8,146 nucleotides of DNA from Paracoccaceae bacterium (GCA_007131465.1 SLQN01000450.1:1-8146), one strand, 5' to 3'. Counted from the first letter of the stretch, positions 1-6,616 are shown. Notes: a model not told the origin generated them from the letters alone. Numbers and translations: made by a program.

Positions 1-2
1 CC

Positions 3-674
3 AACAACAATTTCGGGCAGGTCCTGCCGGCCTTTGCCTTTGCGATGGTTGGTGTGGGTCTGGCCGCGCCCGCCGCACTTAGTGGAACGCCCGCTGTGGC
101 CGGGTTGGGGCTGATCCTCTCGACCTTCTTTCTCATGACATCGGCGCTGATCGCTGTCGTCGCCATGATCCTTGGCTTGCGGTCGATGATGGAGAATGGC
201 GCGAATGCCGAGACCGCGCCCACGCTGTCGATCATCGTGCCCCTGCTGGCCGTGCTGGGCATCCTGAGCCTGCGCCAGAGCCACGGATTGGGCGTGCATT
301 TCGGGTCCGACGCGATGGCAGGAGAAACCCTTGTCACCCTGGCAAGGTTCCTGTCGGTGCAGGTGCTGTTCCTACTGTTTGCGGGTCTGATCCTGATCCG
401 GCAGGGCTATGCGCGGCGCTTCCTGTTCGGCACAGAAAATTCCCCCGGGTCCTATGCACTGGTCTGTCCCGGTGTGGGCTTTGCGGTGCTGCTGCATTTC
501 TTTGTCAACAAGGGGCTGGTCGAGGCCGGGTTGATCGCCAAGTTCGGTCCGGCCTTCTGGGCGCTGACGGCCGTGGCACTGGTTGCACAGGTGGCGATGA
601 TCTGGCTGGTGCTTCACCTCAACCGCCGCCATTTCGGGGTCAGCCGGTCGCCCGAGGCCGTGCCTGCCGAATGA
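3..674 (+). CDS. Integral membrane protein, C-terminal part (5' truncated by window edge)
   Basis: The frame is open to the left edge, so the first ATG inside the window (45) need not be the true start and the N-terminus is missing. The visible 224 residues are very hydrophobic. I count about six likely membrane helices, separated by short loops, and a polar tail ending in PEAVPAE. Two segments look like family signatures: LRQSHGLGVHFG after the third helix, and FGTENSPGSYALVCPGVG before the fifth, followed by HFFVNKGLV. I do not recognise the family with certainty. From memory the second motif recalls the TsoY-type (seleno)protein family, and the compact helical layout recalls TehA/SLAC1-like carriers; neither can be confirmed by eye. 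It ends with TGA, 36 bases before a strong hairpin. Function and substrate are unknown. Confidence 0.75.
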   Translation, partial: NNNFGQVLPAFAFAMVGVGLAAPAALSGTPAVAGLGLILSTFFLMTSALIAVVAMILGLRSMMENGANAETAPTLSIIVPLLAVLGILSLRQSHGLGVHFGSDAMAGETLVTLARFLSVQVLFLLFAGLILIRQGYARRFLFGTENSPGSYALVCPGVGFAVLLHFFVNKGLVEAGLIAKFGPAFWALTAVALVAQVAMIWLVLHLNRRHFGVSRSPEAVPAE

Positions 675-709
675 CCTGACCCACGAGTCTAGTCCTGAAT
701 GCCAGGAAT

Positions 710-734
710 GAGGCCGCGCACCCTGCGCGGCCTC
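710..734 (+). terminator. Perfect GC-rich hairpin after the membrane protein gene, probable terminator
   Basis: A perfect 10-bp stem (GAGGCCGCGC / GCGCGGCCTC) with a 5-base loop (ACCCT) lies 36 bases after the stop at 674. A smaller hairpin (TCCTG/CAGGA, 693-707) sits just before it. Only TCTTGACT follows, so the U-tract is poor; it may be a weak intrinsic terminator or an mRNA 3'-end stabiliser. Its presence argues against translation starting at the ATG at 699, which would place the stem inside a coding region. TTGACT at 735-740 directly after the stem could serve as a -35 element for the next gene, but no good -10 follows. Confidence 0.55.
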
Positions 735-788
735 TTGACTCTGGCACCCACGGGACGGTCTTTAGCGGCGACAGGTGTGAGGATAGGC

Positions 789-1406
789 ATGATCGGCAGC
801 AGCGTCGCGGGGTTTCTGTCCGGTCTTGGACTGATCGCGGCTATCGGGGCGCAAAATGCCTTTGTCCTGCGCCAGGGCGTGCGGCGCGAGCATGTGGGAA
901 CAGTGGTCCTGATCTGCGCCATCTCGGATGCTGTGCTTGTGGCGCTGGGGGTGGCAGGGGCGCAAGTGCTGACTGGGGCCTGGCCCGGTTTTCAGCTTTT
1001 CATGCTCTGGGGTGGGGTGGGGTTCCTGCTGGCCTATGGCGCGCTGCGTTTTCGCGCCGCGTTGCAAGGCGCGGGCGCACTTTTGCCCGTGCAGGACAGG
1101 CCCGTGGCGCGGGGACGTGTCGTCGCTATCTGCCTTGCCCTGACATGGTTGAACCCGCATGTCTATCTGGACACGGTCGCACTCTTGGGGGCGTTGTCGA
1201 TGCAATATGCACCCCATCACTGGGCCTTCGGGGCCGGAGCGATTGCAGCATCTTTCGTATTCTTTGCAACCTTGGGATATGGCGCAAGGCTGCTTGCCCC
1301 GGTGCTGGCGCGCCCGCGTGCCTGGGCGGTGCTGGAGGTCGCGATTGGCGTCGTGATGTGGGCCATTGCGGGGTCGCTGGCCCTGCGCGCGCTGGGCAGC
1401 GCATAA
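789..1406 (+). CDS. LysE/ArgO family basic amino-acid exporter
   Basis: A 205-residue polytopic inner-membrane protein of the LysE translocator family, which exports amino acids (lysine or arginine in the characterised LysE and ArgO proteins). The N-terminal signature GAQNAFVLRQG lies at residues 20-30, matching the G-P/A-QN-x-hh-hxQG motif of LysE/ArgO. A second signature, TWLNPHVYLD, at 119-128 is typical of the LysE/ArgO branch rather than the more distant RhtB proteins. Five or six hydrophobic helices span the length, and about 205 residues is the family norm. I chose the ATG at 789 because GAGGA (779-783) precedes it by 5 bases. A longer frame from ATG 699 would add 30 atypical polar residues and cross the hairpin at 710-734. 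No divergent LysG/ArgP regulator gene is visible. Substrate is inferred only at family level. Confidence 0.88.
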   Translation: MIGSSVAGFLSGLGLIAAIGAQNAFVLRQGVRREHVGTVVLICAISDAVLVALGVAGAQVLTGAWPGFQLFMLWGGVGFLLAYGALRFRAALQGAGALLPVQDRPVARGRVVAICLALTWLNPHVYLDTVALLGALSMQYAPHHWAFGAGAIAASFVFFATLGYGARLLAPVLARPRAWAVLEVAIGVVMWAIAGSLALRALGSA

Positions 1407-1412
1407 ACCCCC

Positions 1413-1441
1413 TTGCTTTTTGCAGAATTGGTAATATTATT
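1413..1441 (+). promoter_or_regulatory. Candidate sigma-70-type promoter of glcDEF
   Basis: TTGCTT (1413-1418, preceded by C, giving the CTTG common in alphaproteobacterial -35 elements) is followed after 16 bases by TATTAT (1435-1440), one mismatch from TATAAT. Transcription would begin near 1446-1449 and give a leader of about 20 bases before the glcD ATG at 1467. The -10 hexamer lies inside the palindrome at 1426-1450. The -35 match is weak, so this is a prediction from pattern only. Confidence 0.4.
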
Positions 1442-1450
1442 TTACCAATT
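1426..1450. promoter_or_regulatory. 25-bp near-perfect palindrome, putative operator for glcDEF
   Basis: The arms AATTGGTAA and TTACCAATT are perfect inverted repeats around a 7-base AT centre; extending inward, 11 of 12 base pairs are symmetric about position 1438. The element is strikingly AT-rich in GC-rich surroundings. It covers the candidate -10 and ends 16 bases before the glcD start codon, so a bound protein would most simply repress. Two family readings fit. The TTGGT/ACCAA halves match those of FCD-type GntR regulators (PdhR, GlcC and LldR relatives), but there they are normally 3 bases apart, not 11. The T-N11-A and TNA-N7-TNA spacing fits LysR-type boxes, including CbbR. The regulator gene is not in the window. 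Confidence 0.6.
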
Positions 1451-1466
1451 ACAGGGGGGACGGATC

Positions 1467-2900
1467 ATGGAAATGCCACTACCCAACGCGGCCGTAATCG
1501 GCAAGCGCGACCGCGTGGTCGCGCGGCTTGCGCCCTTGGTTGCAGCTGATGCGCTGATCACGGACGAGGCCGAGCGGCGCGCCTATGAATGCGACGCGCT
1601 GACGGCCTATCGTTGCATCCCGCTGGCTGTCGTCCTGCCGTCTACGACCGAGGAAGTGTCCGCCATCCTGCGGGTCTGCCATGAGGAAGGCGTCCCGGTC
1701 GTACCGCGCGGGTCGGGCACGTCACTGGCGGGCGGCGCGCTCCCGACAGAAGATTCCGTCATTCTGGGCGTGGCGCGGCTGCGCGATGTGCTGGAAGTGA
1801 ATTACGATGACCGCTTCATCCGTGTGCAGTCCGGCATGACCAACCTGTCTGTGACGGATGCCGTGGAGGGCGATGGTTTCTTCTACGCACCCGATCCCTC
1901 CAGCCAGTTGGCCTGCGCGATTGCAGGCAATATCGCCATGAATTCCGGCGGGGCGCATTGCCTGAAATACGGGGTTACGACGAACAACCTGCTTGGGGTC
2001 ACGCTGGTTCTGATGGATGGCACGATCATCGAAATCGGTGGCGCGCATCTGGATGCGGCGGGCTATGATCTTTTGGGGCTGGTCTGCGGGTCCGAAGGTC
2101 AGCTTGGGGTTGTGACCGAGGCCACCCTGCGCATCCTGCCCAAGCCCGAAGGGGCGCGGCCCGTGCTGATGGGGTTTGACAGCAACGAGGTCGCGGGGGC
2201 CTGCGTGTCTGATATCATCAAGGCGGGCGTCCTGCCTGTCGCGATCGAATTCATGGACCGGCCCTGCATCCGGGCCTGCGAGGATTTCGCCAAGGCGGGA
2301 TATCCGGATTGCGAGGCGTTGCTGATCGTCGAGGTCGAGGGGTCAGAGGCCGAGATTGATGAACAGCTTGGTCTGATCAAGCAGATTGCACACCGCCACA
2401 ACCCGGTCGAGCTGCGCGAAAGCCAGTCCGAGGCCGAGAGCAAGAAGATCTGGCTGGGGCGCAAATCGGCCTTTGGGGCGATGGGCCAGATTGCGGATTA
2501 CATGTGCCTTGATGGCACGATCCCGGTATCTTCGCTGCCCTTCGTGCTGCGCCGGATCGGCGAAATGAGCCGCGAATTCGGGCTGGGGGTGGCGAATGTG
2601 TTTCATGCGGGCGATGGCAACATGCACCCGCTGATCCTGTATGATGCCAACAAGCCCGGCGATCTGGAACTGTGCGAGGCTTTTGGCGCGGAAATCCTGA
2701 AACTCTGTGTCGAAGCCGGGGGCTGCCTGACGGGCGAGCATGGTGTGGGCATCGAGAAGCGCGACCTCATGAACGTGCAGTTTGCACCGGCAGACCTCGA
2801 GGCGCAGATGAAGGTCAAGGATGTCTTCGATCCGAACTGGCTGCTGAACCCGGCCAAGGTCTTCCCACTGGAGTCGAGTGCCGCGCGGCGGGCCGCCTGA
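1467..2900 (+). CDS. glcD: Glycolate oxidase subunit GlcD (FAD-linked)
   Basis: This is the FAD-containing catalytic subunit of glycolate oxidase, oxidising glycolate to glyoxylate (related to D-lactate dehydrogenases). It has 477 residues; E. coli GlcD has 499. The N-terminal FAD-binding-4 (VAO-type) domain carries PRGSGTSLAGG at 80-90, DPSSQ at 143-147 and GNIAMNSGG at 154-162. The C-terminal FAD-oxidase domain has FHAGDGNMHP at 379-388, EHGVGIEKR at 424-432 and the closing FDPNWLLNPAKVFP at 454-467. The ATG at 1467 is chosen because AGGGGGGA (1453-1460) sits 6 bases upstream; an alternative TTG at 1413 would make the operator palindrome part of the coding region. It is followed by glcE and glcF in the same direction. 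Glycolate may come from photorespiration-like phosphoglycolate salvage or from algal exudates; that is inference. A closely related D-lactate dehydrogenase is the alternative, but the glcE and glcF neighbours argue for GlcD. Confidence 0.95.
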   Translation: MEMPLPNAAVIGKRDRVVARLAPLVAADALITDEAERRAYECDALTAYRCIPLAVVLPSTTEEVSAILRVCHEEGVPVVPRGSGTSLAGGALPTEDSVILGVARLRDVLEVNYDDRFIRVQSGMTNLSVTDAVEGDGFFYAPDPSSQLACAIAGNIAMNSGGAHCLKYGVTTNNLLGVTLVLMDGTIIEIGGAHLDAAGYDLLGLVCGSEGQLGVVTEATLRILPKPEGARPVLMGFDSNEVAGACVSDIIKAGVLPVAIEFMDRPCIRACEDFAKAGYPDCEALLIVEVEGSEAEIDEQLGLIKQIAHRHNPVELRESQSEAESKKIWLGRKSAFGAMGQIADYMCLDGTIPVSSLPFVLRRIGEMSREFGLGVANVFHAGDGNMHPLILYDANKPGDLELCEAFGAEILKLCVEAGGCLTGEHGVGIEKRDLMNVQFAPADLEAQMKVKDVFDPNWLLNPAKVFPLESSAARRAA

Positions 2901-2930
2901 ACGGGCTTCGCGGCGCATGGAGTTGCCCGC

Positions 2931-2951
2931 CGGGTCAGATTGTGCGACCCG
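2931..2951 (+). other. Small hairpin in the glcD-glcE spacer
   Basis: The 120-base spacer 2901-3020 separates two genes that are usually tightly packed. It contains a 6-bp perfect stem (CGGGTC / GACCCG) with a 9-base loop. There is no T-tract, so it is not a convincing terminator; it could influence mRNA processing or the relative amounts of GlcD and GlcE/GlcF. No convincing promoter or small gene was seen in the spacer. Confidence 0.3.
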
Positions 2952-3020
2952 AACCGGGATGTTTCCCGCATGATTTCCGGCAGGGCATAGCCTGTTGGCG
3001 TTGAAAGAAGGGGTCGAGCG

Positions 3021-4121
3021 ATGCGACCAATGAGTGAAGACGATCTGTCGGACCTGGTGCGCGACGCGCCCGGCGCGCTTCGGATACGCGGCGGCGGCAC
3101 GCGCGGTGTGGGCAATCCCGTGCGTGGCGAGGTTCTTGAAACGGACGGACTGACCGGGATCACGCTTTATGAACCGGGCGCATTGACGCTGGTGGCCAAG
3201 GCAGGCACGCCCCTGGCCGAAGTGGAGGCAGCGCTGGCGCAGGAAAACCAGCGCCTGGCGTTCGAGCCGATGGACATGCGCGCACTTCTGGGTGCTGAAG
3301 GCGCGCCGAGTGTCGGGGGCATGGTTGCCGCCAATGCCTCGGGCCCGCGCCGGGTGCAGGCAGGCGCGTGTCGGGACAGCCTGATCGGGGTGCGCTTTGT
3401 GGATGGCGCAGGGCGGATCGTCAAGAATGGCGGGCGCGTGATGAAGAACGTGACCGGGTATGACCTTGTCAAGCTGATGGCCGGAAGCTGGGGCACGCTG
3501 GGGGTGCTGACGGAATGTTCGTTCAAGCTGCTGCCGGTCCCGGAAACCGAAGCGACGCTCTTGTCCGGGCCGCTGGAGCCGGAGGTCGCCGTCGCGCTGA
3601 TGTCGCAGGCGCTGGGCACACCGTTCGAGGTCAATGGCGCGGCGAGGTCCGAAGACGGGCGCGTAGCGCTGCGTATCGAAGGGTTTGCAAAACAGGTTGC
3701 CTATCGGCGCACGGCCCTGATCGCGGCCCTGGAGGGCACGTGGGACACGGTTGATGCCGAGGAAAGTCGCGCGCATTGGCAGGCAGTTCGCGACGTGACG
3801 GGCTTTGCCGGGCGCGAAGGCGATGTGTGGCGGATTTCGGTCCGGCCATCGGACGCGCCCGGAATCGTTGCGCGCGCCGGATGCCCGGTGCAGATGGATT
3901 GGGGCGGCGGGCTGATCTGGGCGCTTGCACCCGAAGGCACGGACCTGCGCGCCCGTCTGGGCGCGTTCAGGGGGCATGCCACGCTGATCCGCGCCTCTGA
4001 AGCGACGCGCGCGGCAATATCGGCGTTCCAGCCCGAGGCCGCGCCGCTGGCCGCTATCGCGCAAGGGTTGCGCGCCAAGTTTGACCCGCGCGGGGTGCTC
4101 AACCCCGGCTTGATGGGGTAG
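3021..4121 (+). CDS. glcE: Glycolate oxidase subunit GlcE (FAD-binding)
   Basis: This second subunit of the glycolate oxidase complex is related to the FAD-binding half of GlcD and is needed for activity alongside GlcD and GlcF. It has 366 residues; E. coli GlcE has 350. The N-terminal FAD-binding-4 fold includes RGGGTRG at 23-29, GGMVAANASGPRR at 99-111 and MKNVTGYDLVKLMAGSWGTL at 141-160, the last typical of GlcE. The C-terminus KFDPRGVLNPG (353-363) is the short end motif shared with the FAD-oxidase family; the large C-terminal catalytic domain of GlcD is absent. GAAGGGG (3007-3013), 7 bases upstream, supports the ATG at 3021 over a second in-frame ATG at 3030. The stop is only 5 bases before the glcF start, so translation of the two is probably coupled. 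Confidence 0.94.
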   Translation: MRPMSEDDLSDLVRDAPGALRIRGGGTRGVGNPVRGEVLETDGLTGITLYEPGALTLVAKAGTPLAEVEAALAQENQRLAFEPMDMRALLGAEGAPSVGGMVAANASGPRRVQAGACRDSLIGVRFVDGAGRIVKNGGRVMKNVTGYDLVKLMAGSWGTLGVLTECSFKLLPVPETEATLLSGPLEPEVAVALMSQALGTPFEVNGAARSEDGRVALRIEGFAKQVAYRRTALIAALEGTWDTVDAEESRAHWQAVRDVTGFAGREGDVWRISVRPSDAPGIVARAGCPVQMDWGGGLIWALAPEGTDLRARLGAFRGHATLIRASEATRAAISAFQPEAAPLAAIAQGLRAKFDPRGVLNPGLMG

Positions 4122-4126
4122 TCACA

Positions 4127-5437
4127 ATGCAGACGCTTTTTTCGCCCGAACAGTTGAAAGACCCGGCCACCCAGCGGTCCAACGAGGTGTTGCGCACCTG
4201 TGTCCATTGCGGGTTCTGCACCGCCACCTGCCCGACATATGCCGTGCTGGGGGATGAGCTGGACAGCCCGCGCGGGCGTATCTATCTGATCAAGGACATG
4301 CTGGAAAAGGGCCGCCCGGCGGATGAAAAGACCGTCAAGCATATCGACCGCTGCCTGTCGTGCCTGGCTTGCATGACGACCTGCCCTTCGGGCGTGCATT
4401 ACATGCATCTGGTCGATCATGCGCGCGAATATATCGAACAGACCTACAAGCGGCCCTTGTCCGACCGCGCACTGCGCTGGGTGCTGGCGCGCATCCTGCC
4501 CTATCCGACGCGGTTCCGGCTGGCGCTTCTGGGCGCGAAGATGGGGCGGCCGTTCAGGCGGCTCATGCCCGATGCGCGATTGCGCGCGATGCTCGACATG
4601 GCCCCGAAACATATCCCGCCCGTCAGCCGTAATGATGATCCGCAGGTCTTTGCGCCCGAAGGTGCCCGCAAGATGCGCGTGGCGCTGATGACGGGCTGTG
4701 CGCAGCGCGCGCTCAACACTGATATCAATGATGCGACCATCCGCCTGTTGCGCCGTCTGGGCTGCGAAGTGGTGATTGCAGAGGGGCAGGGCTGCTGCGG
4801 TGCACTGACCCATCACATGGGCAAGACCGCCGAGAGCCACGCGACAGCGGCGAAGAACATCCGCGCCTGGTGGCGGGAAATGCAGGGCGAGGGGCTCGAT
4901 GCGATTGTGATCAACACCTCGGGTTGCGGCACGACGGTCAAGGATTACGGCCACATGTTCCGCACGGAAAGGCTGGCGCAAGAGGCGAAGGCCGTCAGCG
5001 CCATCGCAATGGATGTCAGCGAAGTGCTGATGAAGCTGGACCTGCCCAAAGGGGCGGATCAGGCATTGACTGTTGCCTATCACGCGGCCTGTTCGTTGCA
5101 GCATGGCCAGCAGATCAAGACGTTTCCCAAGGACCTTCTCAAGCGCGCGGGCTTCAAGGTGGTCGAGCCGAAGGACAGCCATCTGTGCTGCGGGTCTGCC
5201 GGGACCTACAACCTGATGCAGCCCGAGATTTCAGGCCAGTTGCGGGCGCGCAAGATCACGACACTGGAAGCGAAAACGCCCGATGTCATCGCAGCAGGCA
5301 ATATCGGCTGCATGATGCAGATCGGGTCCGGCACGGAAGTTCCGGTTCTCCACACGGTCGAGTTGCTGGACTGGGCCACAGGCGGGCCACGGCCCCGTGC
5401 ACTTGGGCCGGATGCAGGGATTCCGCGCTTGCGCTGA
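4127..5437 (+). CDS. glcF: Glycolate oxidase iron-sulfur subunit GlcF
   Basis: This electron-transfer subunit passes electrons from GlcD flavin towards the membrane quinone pool. It has 436 residues, a little longer than the 407 of E. coli GlcF. The N-terminus carries two ferredoxin-type [4Fe-4S] motifs, each C-x2-C-x2-C-x3-C-P: Cys25, 28, 31, 35 and Cys76, 79, 82, 86. Two CCG (heterodisulfide-reductase-like) domains follow. The first has GCAQRALN at 190-197, GQGCCGAL at 220-227 and TSGCG at 264-268. The second has YHAACSLQHGQ at 318-328, HLCCGSAGTYN at 352-362 and GNIGC at 391-395. All cysteines expected of a working subunit appear present. The ATG follows a GGGG stretch (4115-4118) that overlaps the end of glcE. 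It is the last gene of the glcDEF set; the next gene starts 76 bases later and is unrelated. Confidence 0.95.
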   Translation: MQTLFSPEQLKDPATQRSNEVLRTCVHCGFCTATCPTYAVLGDELDSPRGRIYLIKDMLEKGRPADEKTVKHIDRCLSCLACMTTCPSGVHYMHLVDHAREYIEQTYKRPLSDRALRWVLARILPYPTRFRLALLGAKMGRPFRRLMPDARLRAMLDMAPKHIPPVSRNDDPQVFAPEGARKMRVALMTGCAQRALNTDINDATIRLLRRLGCEVVIAEGQGCCGALTHHMGKTAESHATAAKNIRAWWREMQGEGLDAIVINTSGCGTTVKDYGHMFRTERLAQEAKAVSAIAMDVSEVLMKLDLPKGADQALTVAYHAACSLQHGQQIKTFPKDLLKRAGFKVVEPKDSHLCCGSAGTYNLMQPEISGQLRARKITTLEAKTPDVIAAGNIGCMMQIGSGTEVPVLHTVELLDWATGGPRPRALGPDAGIPRLR

Positions 5438-5513
5438 TCGTGCCGCGGAACTGCCACGTTCCTGCCAGAGTGTCCCCCTACTCCTGACCGTGAAGCTGTG
5501 GGGGAGATCGCAC

Positions 5514-6344
5514 GTGTTCAGACTGTTGATTGCCGCATCGGTGATGCTGTGTGCTACAGGTTCCGCGCTCTGGGCACAGGACAGGCCCCTCGAGATGCTC
5601 GAATCGGGGTTTCAGGCGCAGGGCTGGGAAGGGGTAGGGCGACTTGATATCGGCGCTGGCGGCGTGTGCACGGGGGCGCTTATTTCCGACAAGCTGGTGC
5701 TGACGGCAGCGCATTGCCTGTTCGACCGCGATACCGGGGCGCGTGTGCCGGATGATCAGGTCCTGTTCCGGGCCGGGTTGCGAAACGGGCGCGCGGCAGC
5801 CGAAGCGCAGGTCATCCGGTCAGTCGTGCATCCGCGCTACAACCCGGGCGCAGGCGTCAGCCTGGAAAATGTCTCGCATGATCTGGCGTTGCTGGAACTG
5901 ACGTTTCCGATCCGCACGATGGGGGTCAGGCCCTTTGCCGTCTACGCCGAACCGCGTAGGGGCGATCAGGTCGGGGTGGTGTCCTATGGGCGCGGACGGT
6001 TGCAGGCACCCGCCTTGCAGGAAAGCTGCCGCGTGCTGGAGCGGGACCGCACGGGGGTGCTGATGATGTCCTGCTCGGTTGATTTCGGATCATCGGGCGC
6101 GCCGGTGTTCTCGCTGACGCAAGGGACGCCGCATATCGTCTCGGTCGTTTCAGCCAAGGCGCGCGGCGCGGTTGCCGGCGGGATCGAGGACGTATCGCTT
6201 GGGGTGGCCTTGGGGCCGCAACTCGATGTGCTGCGCGCGGCACTTGATGCGCGCGACCGGCGGTTCGTGCAGGTTCCCACGGCTGCCAGCACCGGCCCGC
6301 GCGAGATGAGCGCAGGCGGCGGAGCGCGCTTTCTGCGACCATAG
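5514..6344 (+). CDS. Secreted trypsin-fold serine protease (S1/V8-like)
   Basis: A 276-residue chymotrypsin-fold protease with a signal peptide (residues 1 to about 21, FRLLIAASVMLCATGSALWA, probable cleavage after ALWA), so it acts in the periplasm or outside the cell. The catalytic triad is visible: His67 in VLTAAHC, Asp123 in SHDLALLEL, and Ser194 in DFGSSGAPVFS. The serine motif is GSSGAP rather than the classical GDSGGP, as in bacterial V8-like relatives. Cys52 and Cys68 flank the histidine as in the trypsin 42-58 disulfide; Cys172 and Cys187 could pair near the active serine. No PDZ domain is present, so it is not DegP/HtrA. The GTG at 5514 is preferred because GGGGGAGA (5500-5507) precedes it by 6 bases and the signal peptide then starts correctly. 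An in-frame GTG at 5490 would add eight residues. Substrate is unknown. Confidence 0.85.
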   Translation: MFRLLIAASVMLCATGSALWAQDRPLEMLESGFQAQGWEGVGRLDIGAGGVCTGALISDKLVLTAAHCLFDRDTGARVPDDQVLFRAGLRNGRAAAEAQVIRSVVHPRYNPGAGVSLENVSHDLALLELTFPIRTMGVRPFAVYAEPRRGDQVGVVSYGRGRLQAPALQESCRVLERDRTGVLMMSCSVDFGSSGAPVFSLTQGTPHIVSVVSAKARGAVAGGIEDVSLGVALGPQLDVLRAALDARDRRFVQVPTAASTGPREMSAGGGARFLRP

Positions 6345-6479
6345 AAGTATTGCGGGTTGCAAGGCGCGGGCGCAGCGCCGCCCCGGTGCATTCCCGGCGT
6401 TCTGAATCAGGGTTAACCGGACCGCAAGCGCCTCTTGAAGCCTGTGTTTTGCAGGCGACGTCAACCGCAATCCACCCCT
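6345..6479. other. Intergenic stretch after the protease gene, with a GC hairpin
   Basis: No credible gene is seen here. A GC-rich segment at 6363-6383 can form either of two mutually exclusive hairpins: GGCGC (6363-6367) with GCGCC (6375-6379), or GGGCG (6368-6372) with CGCCC (6379-6383). No T-tract follows, so termination of the protease transcript here is only possible. CTTGAAG at 6434-6440 resembles a heat-shock -35 element but has no matching -10 at the expected distance. Confidence 0.35.
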
Positions 6480-6510
6480 CTTGACAGTATCGAGGCGCAT
6501 TCCCACATCT
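6480..6510 (+). promoter_or_regulatory. Candidate heat-shock (RpoH-type) promoter of hsp20
   Basis: CTTGACA (6480-6486), preceded by the C-rich CCACCCCT, is followed after 15 bases by CCCACATCT (6502-6510). This resembles the RpoH pattern CTTGAAA - 11 to 16 bases - CCCATnT, with the -35 also a perfect sigma-70 TTGACA. No good sigma-70 -10 lies at 16-18 bases, which favours RpoH. Initiation would fall near 6516-6518 and give a leader of about 100 bases, just long enough to hold the three hairpins described below. Confidence 0.45.
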
Positions 6511-6520
6511 GCATAGTCGT

Positions 6521-6616
6521 CAGTGCCGCACAAGGGCTGGCGATACCGAAAGACCTGCGTCTGTCCACTCTGGAAGGCGCGCAAACACTTGTATCGCTTC
6601 AAAATGGAGGATGCTC
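6521..6616 (+). promoter_or_regulatory. ROSE-like RNA thermometer in the hsp20 leader
   Basis: Three successive hairpins can be drawn. Hairpin 1 (6521-6539): CAG and CC pair with GG and CUG, with a 2-base bulge. Hairpin 2 (6557-6580): GCGUCU pairs with AGGCGC (one G-U), then a bulged G, then UCC/GGA around loop ACUCU. Hairpin 3 (6591-6614): GUAUC-G-CUUC pairs with GGAGGAUGC around loop AAAAU, giving nine pairs including two G-U, with G6596 bulged. The Shine-Dalgarno GGAGG (6606-6610) is fully buried. The strand opposite it contains UCGCU, matching the ROSE consensus U-U/C-GCU, and its unpaired G corresponds to the conserved G that makes ROSE elements heat-labile. Location, length and downstream gene class all fit. 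Folding was done by eye. Confidence 0.65.

Noticed and set aside
699..788. 30-codon N-terminal extension of the LysE-type exporter
   Set aside because: It crosses a strong hairpin, has no ribosome-binding site of its own and is not typical of the family; the ATG at 789 has a good site.
2917..2973. 18-codon frame in the glcD-glcE spacer
   Set aside because: It has no ribosome-binding site and no resemblance to anything; chance frame.
2343..4064. 573-codon open frame on the minus strand
   Set aside because: It lies opposite glcD and glcE, whose domain motifs are unmistakable. Its translation is rich in Arg, His, Gln and Pro without any domain, as expected of an antisense shadow in GC-rich DNA.
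3701..5182. 493-codon open frame on the minus strand
   Set aside because: It is antisense to glcE and glcF, has no recognisable motif, and shows the low-complexity composition of a shadow frame.
5447..5462. GGAAC/GTTCC hairpin after glcF
   Set aside because: Only 5 bp with no T-tract; too weak to call a terminator.
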